From contig NZ_JPMI01000391.1 in assembly GCF_000733295.1 (NCBI RefSeq), forward strand, positions 1 through 64,000: a DNA stretch of 64,000 nucleotides, given 5' to 3'. Made by a program: the position numbers and the translations under genes. Origin of the DNA: Archangium violaceum Cb vi76 (GTDB lineage Bacteria > Myxococcota > Myxococcia > Myxococcales > Myxococcaceae). The notes under the pieces are model-generated. The model saw only the letters and a program-made list of their open reading frames with translations, was not told the origin of the DNA and ran no database searches. Positions 45,318 to 54,748 of this stretch are shown here, piece by piece (the stretch's first letter is position 1; every line of letters begins with the position of its first letter).

Positions 45318-46526
45318 ATGACCACGCTCTCCAAGATCTCCAGCCCGTCCGTTCCAGTGAAGGCCTCGCGTTCCTCCGAGGTGACGTCTCCCCAGGCTGC
45401 CCCGGCGGCTCCCGTGGCCGCGCGCGCGGAGGTGCGCCGCCCGGTGGATGGATTCGAGCCGGCACCCGCCCGCTCGAACTTCGTGGACCGTCCCACGGGG
45501 CAGCGCCCGGGCTCGCGGCCGCTCCACCTGCTGGGGGACGCGCTGGTGGTGCCGGCGTCCACCGCGCGCAAGACGGAGCCCACCGGCCCGGTGGAGCCCA
45601 GGCCCACGCCGACGGGCGCGCCCGTCATCGCCGTGTTCGACGGCGGCGTGGATACGAAGCACACGGACCTGGACGGATCCATGTGGACCAACCCGGGCGA
45701 GGTGGCGGGAGACGGCCTCGACAACGACGGCAACGGCATCGAGGACGACATCCACGGCTTCAACGTGGGCTTCGGCTCGGGCGATCCGATGCAGGGCGCG
45801 GGCACGGATCACGGCACGCACGTGGCGGGCATCATCGCCGCCGAGGACAACGGCGAGGGCAACACCGGCGTGGCCGCGGGCAAGGCGCAAATCCTGTCGG
45901 TGGGAGGCCTCTACGACGGAGAGGATCTGCTGACGAACTTCGAGCGCGCGGTGGACTACGTGGTGGACATGAAGTCCAAGGGCGCCAACATCCGCGCGGT
46001 GAACGCGAGCTTCGGTGACGAGTTCCGGGACGCGGCCTCGCAGGAGCGCTGGACGAGCGCGGTGCGGAAGCTGGCGGACGCGGACATCCTGCTGGTGGCG
46101 GCCACCGCCAACGGCCACGGCAGCAACATGAACAAGGTGGCGGACTACCCGGCCAACGTGGACCTGCCCAACGTCATCACCGTGGCGTCCATGGACAAGA
46201 ACAACGACAAGCTCGCGAGCTACTCGTCCCATGGCGACAAGGTGGTGGAGCTGGCCGCGGTGGGCGAGGACGTGCTGAGCACCGTGCCCGGCAACCGCTG
46301 GGAGGAGATGAGCGGCACCTCCATGGCCACCCCGCGCGTGGCGGCCACCGCGGCGCTGATGTTCGCCGAGAACCCGGACCTCACGGCCGCCGAGGTGCGC
46401 GACCTGCTGGTGAAGACGGTGGAGGTGGATCCAGACCTGAAGGGGAAGGTGAGCACCAGCGGCAAGCTGGACCTCGAGGCCGCCGTGGCCGCCGCTCGCG
46501 CCTCGGCCGCCCGGTCCGCGGCCTGA
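45318..46526 (+). CDS. Subtilisin-family serine protease
   Basis: A 402-residue S8 peptidase with Asp108 in VIAVFDGGVD, His165 in DHGTHVAG and Ser335 in SGTSMATP. The first 100 residues are low-complexity (Ala, Pro, Arg) and contain no hydrophobic signal helix, so export, if any, would need another route. Asp-rich segments (DGLDNDGNGIEDD) look like calcium sites. The ATG at 45318 follows an AAAGG-containing leader. Possible roles are extracellular digestion or regulated proteolysis. Confidence 0.9.
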   Translation: MTTLSKISSPSVPVKASRSSEVTSPQAAPAAPVAARAEVRRPVDGFEPAPARSNFVDRPTGQRPGSRPLHLLGDALVVPASTARKTEPTGPVEPRPTPTGAPVIAVFDGGVDTKHTDLDGSMWTNPGEVAGDGLDNDGNGIEDDIHGFNVGFGSGDPMQGAGTDHGTHVAGIIAAEDNGEGNTGVAAGKAQILSVGGLYDGEDLLTNFERAVDYVVDMKSKGANIRAVNASFGDEFRDAASQERWTSAVRKLADADILLVAATANGHGSNMNKVADYPANVDLPNVITVASMDKNNDKLASYSSHGDKVVELAAVGEDVLSTVPGNRWEEMSGTSMATPRVAATAALMFAENPDLTAAEVRDLLVKTVEVDPDLKGKVSTSGKLDLEAAVAAARASAARSAA

Positions 46527-46538
46527 TGCCCGGAGACC

Positions 46539-46982
46539 TCAGGGCTCCTGGGGTGGCCGTGGCTCGGAAGTCCGGGCCTCCTGCCCGGAGGGGGGCTGTG
46601 CGCCGGAAGGCGTGAGCCGCCCCTGCTGCTGTACCCCGCGGAGCTCCGCGCTCTTCCACGGCCAGTGCCCCTCGAGCTCCACGGCGAGGGTGAAGCTCAG
46701 GAAGGTGCGGATGAGCACGATGAGCCCGAGCACGATGACACCTCGCAACGTGGGCTCCTCGCTCACGGTGCGGATGATGTCGGCGGCGACGAGCAGCTCC
46801 AGCCCGAGCAGGATGGCGCGGCCGACCTTCTCCCGGAAGCTGCGGAAGGCCTGTTCACCGCCCCCGCGGCGGTAGTGGGCGAGCACCAGCACGATGGACA
46901 CGAGCGTGCCCACCACCATCACCGCCACGCCCGCGCCCTCGAAGAGGCGCGCCGAGAGTGCTATCCACGCCGTGAAGTCCAT
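46539..46982 (-). CDS. DUF1622 membrane protein
   Basis: A 147-residue protein with three predicted membrane helices (about 15-37, 60-78 and 82-101) and the conserved block GRAILLGLELLVAADIIRTV of the DUF1622 family, followed by a hydrophilic tail rich in Gln, Pro and Ser. Function unknown. It is convergent with the subtilisin gene, 12 bases away. Confidence 0.82.
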   Translation of the reverse strand: MDFTAWIALSARLFEGAGVAVMVVGTLVSIVLVLAHYRRGGGEQAFRSFREKVGRAILLGLELLVAADIIRTVSEEPTLRGVIVLGLIVLIRTFLSFTLAVELEGHWPWKSAELRGVQQQGRLTPSGAQPPSGQEARTSEPRPPQEP

Positions 46983-47154
46983 GCCCGCCTCTCAGTCTTG
47001 GCTCTCGGTGCCCGGAGGGCAGCCAGGCTCGTGGCCCATGCGCGAGCGCAGTGTTATTCTCGAGCTTCATACTCTGCGCGAAGCGGTCATGCCCGGGCGA
47101 GCGGCCCGGAGCCGTATGGGCTCCTTCAGTGTCATGCAGTGCGCGCCCGGTGTG

Positions 47155-48162
47155 TCAGATGGCCGAAGCCGCGTCCGACAGGGAATGGGCCGTGTACGGA
47201 GCACTCGGACGCTCCGCCAGGTCTCGGAAGTACCGGAGCGTCTCCCTCAGGCCATCCTCCAGCCGCACCCGTGGCTCCCAGCCGAGCAGCTTTCGCGCCC
47301 GGGTGATGTCCGGCCGGTGCTGCTTCGGTTCATCCCTGGGCAGCGGCTCGAGGGTGATGCGGCTGCTTCCACCCATGGCATCGCGCACCGCCTCGGCGAA
47401 CTGGAGGAGGGTCATCTCGCGCGGGTTGCCGATGTTCACCGGCTCCTCCACGTCCGACATCGCCAGCCGCACGATGCCGTCGATGAGATCCGACACGTAG
47501 CAGAACGAGCGCGTCTGGCTCCCATCTCCGAAGAGGGTGAAGTCCTCGCCCCGGAGCGCCTGCCCCACGAAGGTGGGCACCACGCGTCCATCATCGAGCC
47601 GCATGCGCGGCCCATACGTGTTGAAGATACGCGCGATGCGGGTCCGCACCTGGTGCACGCGGCGGTACGCCGCCACGAGGGCCTCGCCGTAGCGCTTGGC
47701 CTCGTCGTAGCAGGAGCGCGGGCCGATGGGATTCACATGGCCCCAGTACTCCTCGCGCTGCGGGTGGACCAGCGGGTCCCCGTAGATCTCCGACGTGGAG
47801 GCCTGGAGGAACACCGCGTTCTGCTGGTGCGCCAGCCGCAGACCATTCTCCGTGCCGAGCGCGCCCACGCGCAGCGTCTCGATGGGCCACCGCGCGTAGT
47901 CGATGGGCGAGGCCGGCGAGGCCATGTTGAAGACGTAGTGCACTGGCCCGTCGAAGCTGAATGGCTCGGTGATGTCGTGGTGCAACGAGATGAAGCGCTT
48001 GTTCATCCGCAGCCCGGCGAGGTTGCGTTCATCCCCGGTGATGAAGTTGTCCAGACTGATGACCTCGGAGGCGCCATCCGCGAGCAGCCGCTCGCACAGG
48101 TGCGATCCGAGGAATCCCGCTCCCCCCAATACGACGGCCCGCTTCCCGAGCATTCGATTCAT
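47155..48162 (-). CDS. NAD-dependent sugar-nucleotide epimerase (UDP-glucuronate decarboxylase-like)
   Basis: A 335-residue extended [20 protein letters not shown] for NAD, the Ser/Thr region [10 protein letters not shown], and the catalytic Tyr and Lys in [31 protein letters not shown] is typical of UDP-glucuronate decarboxylase (UDP-xylose synthase) homologues. It would supply a nucleotide sugar for surface polysaccharide. The ATG at 48162 is preferred; an ATG three codons in (48153) is also possible. No glycosyltransferases lie next to it. The gap 46983-47154 has no gene. Confidence 0.87.
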   Translation of the reverse strand: MNRMLGKRAVVLGGAGFLGSHLCERLLADGASEVISLDNFITGDERNLAGLRMNKRFISLHHDITEPFSFDGPVHYVFNMASPASPIDYARWPIETLRVGALGTENGLRLAHQQNAVFLQASTSEIYGDPLVHPQREEYWGHVNPIGPRSCYDEAKRYGEALVAAYRRVHQVRTRIARIFNTYGPRMRLDDGRVVPTFVGQALRGEDFTLFGDGSQTRSFCYVSDLIDGIVRLAMSDVEEPVNIGNPREMTLLQFAEAVRDAMGGSSRITLEPLPRDEPKQHRPDITRARKLLGWEPRVRLEDGLRETLRYFRDLAERPSAPYTAHSLSDAASAI

Positions 48163-48321
48163 GCGCGGGAGGCTGGTGCCGCACGTGGCTTCCAGGGAGC
48201 GGTGGCCGCACATGCCGGGGATGTGAGGGTTGACTGCCCGACATGCCACGAGGGCCGCGCCCGGCGGACGGCGGCGATGGCGTTCTCCTCCGCACGGCAT
48301 CCCGGCCTCGGCCGCGGTGGG

Positions 48322-48771
48322 TCACCCGGGCGGCAGCGGGGTGTACGTACCGCCCCGGGACTCCACGGCCTGGCGGATGGCCCGCTCGAACTCCTCGCGT
48401 TGGGCGAACATGCGGATGCCCCCCAACGTGATGTTGGCCATCGTCACGCCCATCTCGACGAAGCTCGTGCTGAACAGCACATTGAGGGAGTTGAGCCGTG
48501 GCATGAGGCGCAGGCCCAGCTCGGTCAGCTCGGTCCGCGCCTCGGTGGTGTAGAGCACCATGCCCTCCCAGTCGTGGAAGATGTCCATCTTCCCCAGGTT
48601 GCTGGCGGCGAACTCATTGATGACCGCCACGGCGACCCGGCAGAACTCCGCGTCGAACAGGGCGCCGCGGAACCTCAACACGAGGACATGGGGAGCGGGG
48701 TTCCACTGACGCAGCTCCCCGTTGGGGGACGTCCACGTCCGGGTTCCATTCTCGAGCGGCCGGGAGAGCAT
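48322..48771 (-). CDS. Unknown protein, STAS/SpoIIAA-like fold suggested
   Basis: A 149-residue soluble protein with alternating strands and helices (HVLVLRFRGALFDAEFCRVA, LGKMDIFHDWEGMVLYTTEA, MGVTMANITLGGIRMFAQRE). The pattern recalls the SpoIIAA-like/STAS fold, but no diagnostic residue is recognised. It stands between the epimerase and a tiny exported protein. The 159-base gap to the epimerase start shows no gene. Confidence 0.6.
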   Translation of the reverse strand: MLSRPLENGTRTWTSPNGELRQWNPAPHVLVLRFRGALFDAEFCRVAVAVINEFAASNLGKMDIFHDWEGMVLYTTEARTELTELGLRLMPRLNSLNVLFSTSFVEMGVTMANITLGGIRMFAQREEFERAIRQAVESRGGTYTPLPPG

Positions 48772-48795
48772 GGGGAGCGGTCAGTATGACACGCC

Positions 48796-48957
48796 TTACT
48801 CGGTATACAGCGTCACGCCGAGTCCGGGCCGGAAGGTGCCGATGGCGAGGGTCTCCGCGTTGGGCACGGTGGCCAGCCCCACCATCACGTCAGTGCCCGA
48901 CGTCGTCTCGAAGCCGGTGATGGCCAGGGCGAGCAGGGCGATGCTCAGGGGTCGCAT
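48796..48957 (-). CDS. Small exported protein, 53 residues
   Basis: Starts at ATG 48957 with GGAGGAG nine bases upstream. The first 18 residues (MRPLSIALLALAITGFE) look like a signal peptide; the rest ends FRPGLGVTLYTE, which resembles a closing beta strand. It may be a real small protein or the remnant of a larger barrel. It shares the strand with the preceding gene. Confidence 0.42.
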   Translation of the reverse strand: MRPLSIALLALAITGFETTSGTDVMVGLATVPNAETLAIGTFRPGLGVTLYTE

Positions 48958-49088
48958 GGGGTGTCTCCTCCAGAAAAGGGCGGAGCACATACCACCCACG
49001 CGTTGAGGAGGACCACGCGCTCTCTGTGAGAGCGGGCTCCTTCGTCACCAGGATTGACGCCGTGTACGAGGTACCTCGTACGGCCCGC

Positions 49089-50465
49089 TCAGCGCAGCTT
49101 GCGCCGCAGATGGTTGAGCAGGTCGATGCGGGTGATGAGGCCGATGAAATCCTCGCCATCCACGACGATGGGCACGAAGCCCTTGTCGAGCAGCGGGAGC
49201 AGCTCGCGCACGGGAGTGCGGACGTCCACGGTCTGCAGGCGCGTGGTCATGATGTCGCGCACCGGCAGGCGCAGGCGCGTCTCGTCGTCGATGGCCGCGA
49301 GCAGCAGGTCCGACTCGTCGATCATCCCCACCACCTTGTTGCCCTCGAGCACCGGCAGTTGGGAGACCTCGTAGAGCTTCATGCGCCCGTAGGCGACGAG
49401 CAGCGTGTCATGGGGGGACAGCGTGACGACGGCCCGCTCGGCATAGCGGCGGGTGATGACGTCGCGCAGGTCGCCGTGGGCCTGGCGGGGCAGGAAGCCC
49501 TGGTCCGCCATCCAGAAGTCGTTGAACATCTTGGAGAGGTACTTGTTGCCGCTGTCGCAGACGAAGGTGCACACGCGCTTGGGCGTGGTCTGCTCACGGC
49601 AGTAGCGCAGCGCCGCGGCGATGAGCGTGCCGGAAGAGGAGCCCGCGAGGATGCCGGCCTTCTTGAGCACCAGGCGCGCCGTCTCGAGGCTCTCCTTGTC
49701 GGAGATGGTGTAGGCCTTCTTCACGCGGGTGAGGTCCGCGTTGGGCGGGAGGAAGTCCTCGCCAATGCCCTCGACGACCCAGGAGCCGGCCTTGCCCATC
49801 TTGCCCGTCTGCACGTACTCGGTGAGCACGGAGCCCTCGGGGTCCGCGAGCACCATCTCGCACGAGGGGATGGCCCTGGCGAAGTAGCGCGAGAGGCCCG
49901 CGATGGTGCCGCCGGAGCCGACGCCGCACACCATGGCATCCAGGCGGTTGTCGAGCTGGGCGGCGATCTCCGGGCCGGTGGTGGTCTCGTGGGCCAGGGG
50001 GTTGGCGGGGTTGGCGAACTGGTTGACGTAGAAGCCTCCCAGCTCGCGGGCGATGCGCTCGGCCATGTCCTGGTAGTAGTCCGGGTGGCCCTTCTCCACG
50101 TCCGAGCGGGTCATGACGACCTCGGCGCCGAGCGACTTGAGGTGGAGCACCTTCTCCTGGCTCATCTTGTCCGGAATCACGAGGGTGAGCCGGTAGCCCT
50201 TCTGGGCGGCGACGAGCGCGAGGCCCAGGCCGGTGTTGCCGGCGGTGGCCTCGACGAGGTGCTTCTGGTGGGGACCGAGCTGGCCGGCCTGCTCGGCGGC
50301 CGTCACCATGGACAGGCCGATGCGATCCTTGATGGAGCCGCCAGGGTTGTGGCTCTCCAGCTTGAGGTAGAGCTCACACGGGCCGGTGTCGAGCTGGGTC
50401 ACCCTCACCATGGGGGTGTTTCCGATGAGGCCAATCAGGTCGGTGGGCTGTGGTGCGGAGCGCAT
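49089..50465 (-). CDS. Cystathionine beta-synthase with CBS pair
   Basis: A 458-residue PLP enzyme. The cofactor lysine is in NPGGSIKDRI (about residue 46), the phosphate loop in GVGSGGTIAG and the substrate loop in ATAGNTGLGLALVA. Two C-terminal CBS domains (DVITRRYAE to LVAYGRMKLYEVSQLPVLE, and VRDIMTTRLQTV) should bind an adenosyl regulator. The reaction joins serine and homocysteine in reverse transsulfuration; cysteine synthase activity is the alternative. No cystathionine gamma-lyase is adjacent. Confidence 0.9.
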   Translation of the reverse strand: MRSAPQPTDLIGLIGNTPMVRVTQLDTGPCELYLKLESHNPGGSIKDRIGLSMVTAAEQAGQLGPHQKHLVEATAGNTGLGLALVAAQKGYRLTLVIPDKMSQEKVLHLKSLGAEVVMTRSDVEKGHPDYYQDMAERIARELGGFYVNQFANPANPLAHETTTGPEIAAQLDNRLDAMVCGVGSGGTIAGLSRYFARAIPSCEMVLADPEGSVLTEYVQTGKMGKAGSWVVEGIGEDFLPPNADLTRVKKAYTISDKESLETARLVLKKAGILAGSSSGTLIAAALRYCREQTTPKRVCTFVCDSGNKYLSKMFNDFWMADQGFLPRQAHGDLRDVITRRYAERAVVTLSPHDTLLVAYGRMKLYEVSQLPVLEGNKVVGMIDESDLLLAAIDDETRLRLPVRDIMTTRLQTVDVRTPVRELLPLLDKGFVPIVVDGEDFIGLITRIDLLNHLRRKLR

Positions 50466-50515
50466 GGCGGCGCACTGTACACGAGCGCGAGTGCTCCCAG
50501 GTGTGGGCGGGCGTC

Positions 50516-51535
50516 TCAGTCGAGGAACCGGCGCCACCAGCGGCGCCACTCCTCTTCATCAGCGGCTTTGCCCTGGTTTCCGAGGTGGTCCCAGGGAAAT
50601 GGCTCCTGCCAGGGCTCCAACACCCGTGCGAGCTCGCGATATGCGGGGAGCGACTGGCCGTGAGCGGTGTCTCCCGCTTCAGGCTCTGGCCCCAGGGTCA
50701 CGAGGACTCGCTCTCTGTCCAACGCATGCACATCCGTGGAAGGGGAGTGGAGCCGGGCGCGGAGGCCCGGGGCTCCTCCCAACTCGCCAAGCATTGGCTC
50801 TCCGAGGAAATTCATCCAGTGGACGCCATCCACCTTCACGCCCAGTTCGTCACGAATTCCGGCATCGCGAACGTCGAAGCCAGGGTGCCGGAAAATCAGA
50901 GGGCGCAGGGTGTCGAGCCGGCCGAGTCTGGGATACGCGACGTCCAACGCGAGCCCGGCGTGCCCAGAGGCGAAGGGAAGGCGAGCGGCCAACTCGAGGG
51001 CGAGCTCCCGTACGGAACTGGCACTGCGTTCATCGAGATACTCCGTGGGCAGGGTGACACGGAGGACGCTCGCTCTATCGGGTGAGGCTTGTCGCCAGGG
51101 AACGCGGGCGTGGTACTCGAAGGAGAAGCCGCTGTCCTGTGTGCCATGGATGCCGAAGTAGGGATCCGCACCATCCTTCAAGAGCTGGGAGGCCTCATCG
51201 CGCGTGTAGTCCTCCGCGTATCGCTGCTCCTTCGGATTCAGGGTGGCTCGAATCTGCTCCCAGCCTCTGTCATCCAGCTCGCCAGGTTCCCAATCACAGC
51301 AGGTGTATTGCGACAGAGCGGCCGGGTAGGCGCTGACAGCGCGCAGGTAGCTGTCGAGCGCGTGGGACACCTCAGCGGCGATATCGAAGTGGTCGCGGGG
51401 CACGAAGAAGACGATGCGCACGACATCTCGGGCGATGAGGCGCTCCCAGTGATTCGTGACCTCCCCTGTCTCGGGGGACCAGGACGTATAGGGGATGGGC
51501 CCTGGGATTCGGACTCGCGGGCGGAATGACGTCAT
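50516..51535 (-). CDS. DUF3396-like (type VI immunity family) protein
   Basis: A 339-residue soluble protein with DUF3396-like features: PRDHFDIAAEVSHALDSYLR near the N-terminus, RVTLPTEYLDE in the middle, AARLPFASGHAGLALD, then RPLIFRHPGFDV and the WMNFLGEPMLGELGG block. This family is known as immunity proteins for secreted toxins. The ATG at 51535 lies 8 bases after the stop of the exported protein at 51544-52344, so the two form a plausible effector-immunity pair. The family call is from motif memory and is moderately certain. Confidence 0.72.
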   Translation of the reverse strand: MTSFRPRVRIPGPIPYTSWSPETGEVTNHWERLIARDVVRIVFFVPRDHFDIAAEVSHALDSYLRAVSAYPAALSQYTCCDWEPGELDDRGWEQIRATLNPKEQRYAEDYTRDEASQLLKDGADPYFGIHGTQDSGFSFEYHARVPWRQASPDRASVLRVTLPTEYLDERSASSVRELALELAARLPFASGHAGLALDVAYPRLGRLDTLRPLIFRHPGFDVRDAGIRDELGVKVDGVHWMNFLGEPMLGELGGAPGLRARLHSPSTDVHALDRERVLVTLGPEPEAGDTAHGQSLPAYRELARVLEPWQEPFPWDHLGNQGKAADEEEWRRWWRRFLD

Positions 51536-51543
51536 GGGCTCAT

Positions 51544-52344
51544 CTACTGGAGAACGATGCCACGCTGAGGAGTGATGAGTGCCGGAAGGCACTCACCGCC
51601 GAGGCGTGCATAGGACGTCATCTGTGCCACCACTTCGGCGGTCCACGGATTGGTACCCACATCGTAGCCACAGGGGAACTTGAGATCGTAGATGCACTGA
51701 AGCCGGGTGATGTTCCGGGTGAAGTGGATGACGATGTCCGGTTGCAACGAGCCTTCCCACCTGTCGGTGAGCAGCACCTCTTTGGTGAGGTCGTCTTTCC
51801 GAAGGCGTGGCTCGATGGAGACGTTGTCGGGGAACTTTTCCGAGAGTCGGCGCTGGATGCACTCGAAAGCGGTGGCGTGCTTGAGCTTTCCAAGATGTCT
51901 TCGCCAGGTGGGGGCGAGTTTCTCACTGACGGTGGGTTCTTTGCTGCACTCGGAATCAGGCAGGGAGCGCCCTTTTCCGAAGAGCTCATCATCCACCTGG
52001 GTGTTGGCCTCCTTGGCGCATGCGACCAGGATCTCCTCGACGGCTTTCTTCTGGGCCTCGTCGAGGAACCTGCTCACGGTGATGAATCCTTGGAGGGCCT
52101 CGGTGGCTTGAATAACCTTCTTGAGTACCTGTCCTGCCCGGACCGCACCCGGTGCGAGGAGCTCCCCGGTACTCGCATTGACTGGGGCGCCACATGCCGC
52201 GCCACATGACTGGTGGAACTGAGTGCGCGCGCCAGCGTGCTGCCCACCCCAGGAGAGCTGGGGCTGCGCAGGTGCGGTCAGAGGCCCGAATAGAACAGCG
52301 AGAACGATGACTACTGCTTTATTCATGGGTGGTAGTTCGCTCAT
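51544..52344 (-). CDS. Exported candidate nuclease effector
   Basis: A 266-residue protein with a signal peptide (MNKAVVIVLAVLFGPLTAPA) and paired cysteines after it (SCGAACGAP). The C-terminal 100 residues contain LQPDIVIHFTRN followed by IYDLKFPC, which matches the PD-(D/E)xK pattern of restriction-endonuclease-fold toxins; NPWTAEVVAQMTSYARLGG follows. The toxin role is inferred from this and from the immunity-like gene behind it. The start is ATG 52344 (GAGAG upstream) or 52326. It begins only 7 bases after the adenylosuccinate-synthetase-like gene, so it may share that transcript. Confidence 0.65.
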   Translation of the reverse strand: MSELPPMNKAVVIVLAVLFGPLTAPAQPQLSWGGQHAGARTQFHQSCGAACGAPVNASTGELLAPGAVRAGQVLKKVIQATEALQGFITVSRFLDEAQKKAVEEILVACAKEANTQVDDELFGKGRSLPDSECSKEPTVSEKLAPTWRRHLGKLKHATAFECIQRRLSEKFPDNVSIEPRLRKDDLTKEVLLTDRWEGSLQPDIVIHFTRNITRLQCIYDLKFPCGYDVGTNPWTAEVVAQMTSYARLGGECLPALITPQRGIVLQ

Positions 52345-52351
52345 TTTGCTC

Positions 52352-53740
52352 TCAGGCGGAACGGTTTCGGATTCGGAGCGAAACGTCTCTGGCCCGGGGG
52401 CCGTGCGATACGAGGTCCACGGTCCTCCCCAGGTGCCGCTCGAGGTGCTCCAGGACGGCGCCCTCGTTCGCGGCACATTCCTCGAGTGATGGCGTCACGT
52501 CCCCCAGCCACCCGGCCAGCCGTGCTTGCCTGTCGAGTGATGATGTTGGGGCAACGGCCAGCCGCGTGACGAGCCCGGCCCCGCCACGGTGCGCGATGAG
52601 CTCGGAGTCTCCGGGCATCGGCTCCCGCTGATAGCCAGCACAGACCTTCCAGGTGCGCAGCTGCTTCAGCAGGTCCATGTGGGTGATGGCCAGCGCATCC
52701 ACCCCGCCCACCACGTCGAGCGCGTACCGGGCCAGCACCGCGTCGAACCAGCCGTAGCGGACGTTTCCCTGCCATGCATTGTGGACGTTGTGCTCGGACA
52801 GTACGGGCCGCAGGAGCTCCGTCTCCGTCGGCAATGGCCCCGCGCCATGCCGGGCCATGTGGCTGCGCAGCACGCCGAGCCGTTCCACCTCGATGTCCAG
52901 CCCACTCTCGGCAATCAGGGCCAGCGCGTTCGCGGCGGTGCAGTCCGACCACGTCGTGAACGGATGGAAGCCGTGCCACTCGTCGAGCAGCACGCCCTGT
53001 GCCCCCTCGAACACCGTGGCCGGAGACTCCGTCATCCAGTCCCTCAGCGTCGAATCGGGCACCACCAGGCCGAGCTTCACCAGGTGCGTCGCCTGCTCGA
53101 GCCACGCGCCGATGACGCCCTCGTGCTCGAAGATGGCGCGCTCGCGCCCAGCCGGGCCTCCGGCGGGAAGGGCAGTCCACAGCGCACGCAGTTCCTCGTT
53201 CTTGCGCTCGCGGATGCGCTGGAGCTTCCTGCGCGACCGTGCCGCATCGCGGAGGTCCCCCGCGTGGAGCGTCTCCTCCGGATGCTCCAGTGCATCCTGG
53301 ACGGTCTCCCCGACGCCGACACCGCAACTGCCGTGTCTCGACTCACCCCGGGCGAGCTCGCGCAGGCGGTTGGCGGATTGATGGAAGGGTGTGATGACGC
53401 GTGCGCGCTCGCTGATGCGGATGCGCGAGAACACCTCCCCCACGCCCTTGGTACGCAACGCCTCGCCCTCCACGAGCAGGGCCGTGGGGTGGATGACGAC
53501 GTACCGGGACAGGAACGTCCGGACACCCGGAACGAACGTCCCCGCACCGAACTGCGCGAAGGTGTGGTGCCGGCCATCGGGCGTGACGACGTTGTGTCCC
53601 GCCTGCGCGCCGCCGTTGTACCGCACCACGACGGACGCTCCCGTCCGTCGCACCAGGAAGTCGGTCAGCAGCCCCTTCCCGCAGTCACCGAAACCCAGGT
53701 CGATGACGATGGAGGCCCGCCGTCCGCTCCGCGCCTTCAT
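52352..53740 (-). CDS. Divergent adenylosuccinate-synthetase-like (PurA/PurZ-like) enzyme
   Basis: A 462-residue homologue of adenylosuccinate synthetase, about 30 residues longer than usual. It keeps the GTP/IMP loop as GFGDCGKGLL (catalytic Asp19; the next residue, normally Glu, is Cys), the NGGAQAGHNVV motif with the catalytic His, and GWFDAVLARYALDVVGGVD with ALAITHMDLL near the end. Housekeeping PurA usually reads QWGDEGKG, so this is a specialised paralogue. It overlaps the VWA gene by 4 bp (53737-53740). It may form a modified purine nucleotide or adenylosuccinate-like signal; this is inference. Confidence 0.82.
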   Translation of the reverse strand: MKARSGRRASIVIDLGFGDCGKGLLTDFLVRRTGASVVVRYNGGAQAGHNVVTPDGRHHTFAQFGAGTFVPGVRTFLSRYVVIHPTALLVEGEALRTKGVGEVFSRIRISERARVITPFHQSANRLRELARGESRHGSCGVGVGETVQDALEHPEETLHAGDLRDAARSRRKLQRIRERKNEELRALWTALPAGGPAGRERAIFEHEGVIGAWLEQATHLVKLGLVVPDSTLRDWMTESPATVFEGAQGVLLDEWHGFHPFTTWSDCTAANALALIAESGLDIEVERLGVLRSHMARHGAGPLPTETELLRPVLSEHNVHNAWQGNVRYGWFDAVLARYALDVVGGVDALAITHMDLLKQLRTWKVCAGYQREPMPGDSELIAHRGGAGLVTRLAVAPTSSLDRQARLAGWLGDVTPSLEECAANEGAVLEHLERHLGRTVDLVSHGPRARDVSLRIRNRSA

Positions 53741-54711
53741 TTGAAGACGTTACGGATGAGCTTCTGCAGGCCCCCTCCCTCCGACGGCGTGCCGGACAGG
53801 GCGGGGCCCCCCGAGCGTCCGAGCGCCTCGGCCAGGGGCGTCAGCGCCCGGAGGGTCGCCGCCAGCCGGTCGCCGGGCACGTTCGCCTCCCGCAGGACGT
53901 TGCTCAGTCCATCCACGTCCTTCACCAGCCCCTCGTAGAGACAGACGGCTCCCGCCGTCACGAAGCAGATGTCCTGCGGCGACTCCATGCACAGCACATG
54001 GTCTCCGAGCAGGTCCCTCCACCGCCGCTCGCACTTCTTGCGGCGCTCCAGGTCCGGGATGACGAAGAACGGCACGAACGTCTTCTGCAACTCGGCGACG
54101 ATCGCCTCCGTCTTCAGGTCATCGTCCATCCTGTCCCCGACGATTCCCTCGACGATGTGCTTGGACAGGCTCGGGTACGGCAGCTCGTCGCCCGTCATGA
54201 AGAGGTAGCCCTTCTTCTTCCGCTTCACCCAGCAGTCCATCTCCGTGTGCTGGGCCAGGAAGTACAGGCCGAGCTCATACGTCTCGTGGCCCGTTCCTCC
54301 ACCACCTCCCTCGAGGAAGCTCCACGTCAGCCACTGGTCCATCAGCTCGGCGGTGGACTCGAACTGACCCACCTGGAGCGGCGCGTTGTCGCTCGTCGCA
54401 TCGCCCACGGCCATGAAGAGCAGCTGCGGATCCGGCACCCGGCAGTCCGTGAGCACCTTCATGAACTTTGGCAGCAGTTGCGTGGCCAGCAGCTTGGGAA
54501 TCGTCCCCATCGAGCCCGTGACATCCAGCGCGAAGACGATGCCCAGCGAGTTGGGATGCTCGGCGCTGTCGCGGCTCTCACGGAGGCGGACACCCTTCGG
54601 GTTCATCAGCGGGTGGCAGGACTTCTGCTGGAAGACCTGCTGCGTCGGAAGCTGGGCGCGTCCGCGAAGGAGTGCCTCGTGCGCCTCGTTGCTGTAATTG
54701 CCGTGTCCCAT
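53737..54711 (-). CDS. VWA-domain protein
   Basis: A 324-residue soluble protein with a von Willebrand A domain whose metal site reads FALDVTGSMG (Asp63, Thr65, Ser67), followed by FMAVGDATSD, an FLEGGGGGTGHETYELGLYF segment and FMTGDELPYP. The C-terminal 60 residues are helical and Gly/Ser-containing. Similar VWA proteins occur beside kinases and phosphatases in TerY-type stress systems. Its gene begins 37 bases after the pseudokinase stop and overlaps the PurA-like gene. Confidence 0.85.
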   Translation of the reverse strand: MGHGNYSNEAHEALLRGRAQLPTQQVFQQKSCHPLMNPKGVRLRESRDSAEHPNSLGIVFALDVTGSMGTIPKLLATQLLPKFMKVLTDCRVPDPQLLFMAVGDATSDNAPLQVGQFESTAELMDQWLTWSFLEGGGGGTGHETYELGLYFLAQHTEMDCWVKRKKKGYLFMTGDELPYPSLSKHIVEGIVGDRMDDDLKTEAIVAELQKTFVPFFVIPDLERRKKCERRWRDLLGDHVLCMESPQDICFVTAGAVCLYEGLVKDVDGLSNVLREANVPGDRLAATLRALTPLAEALGRSGGPALSGTPSEGGGLQKLIRNVFK

Positions 54712-54748
54712 CGTCAGTGCTCCTTCGTTTCCGCGAGCGGCCTCGCCC

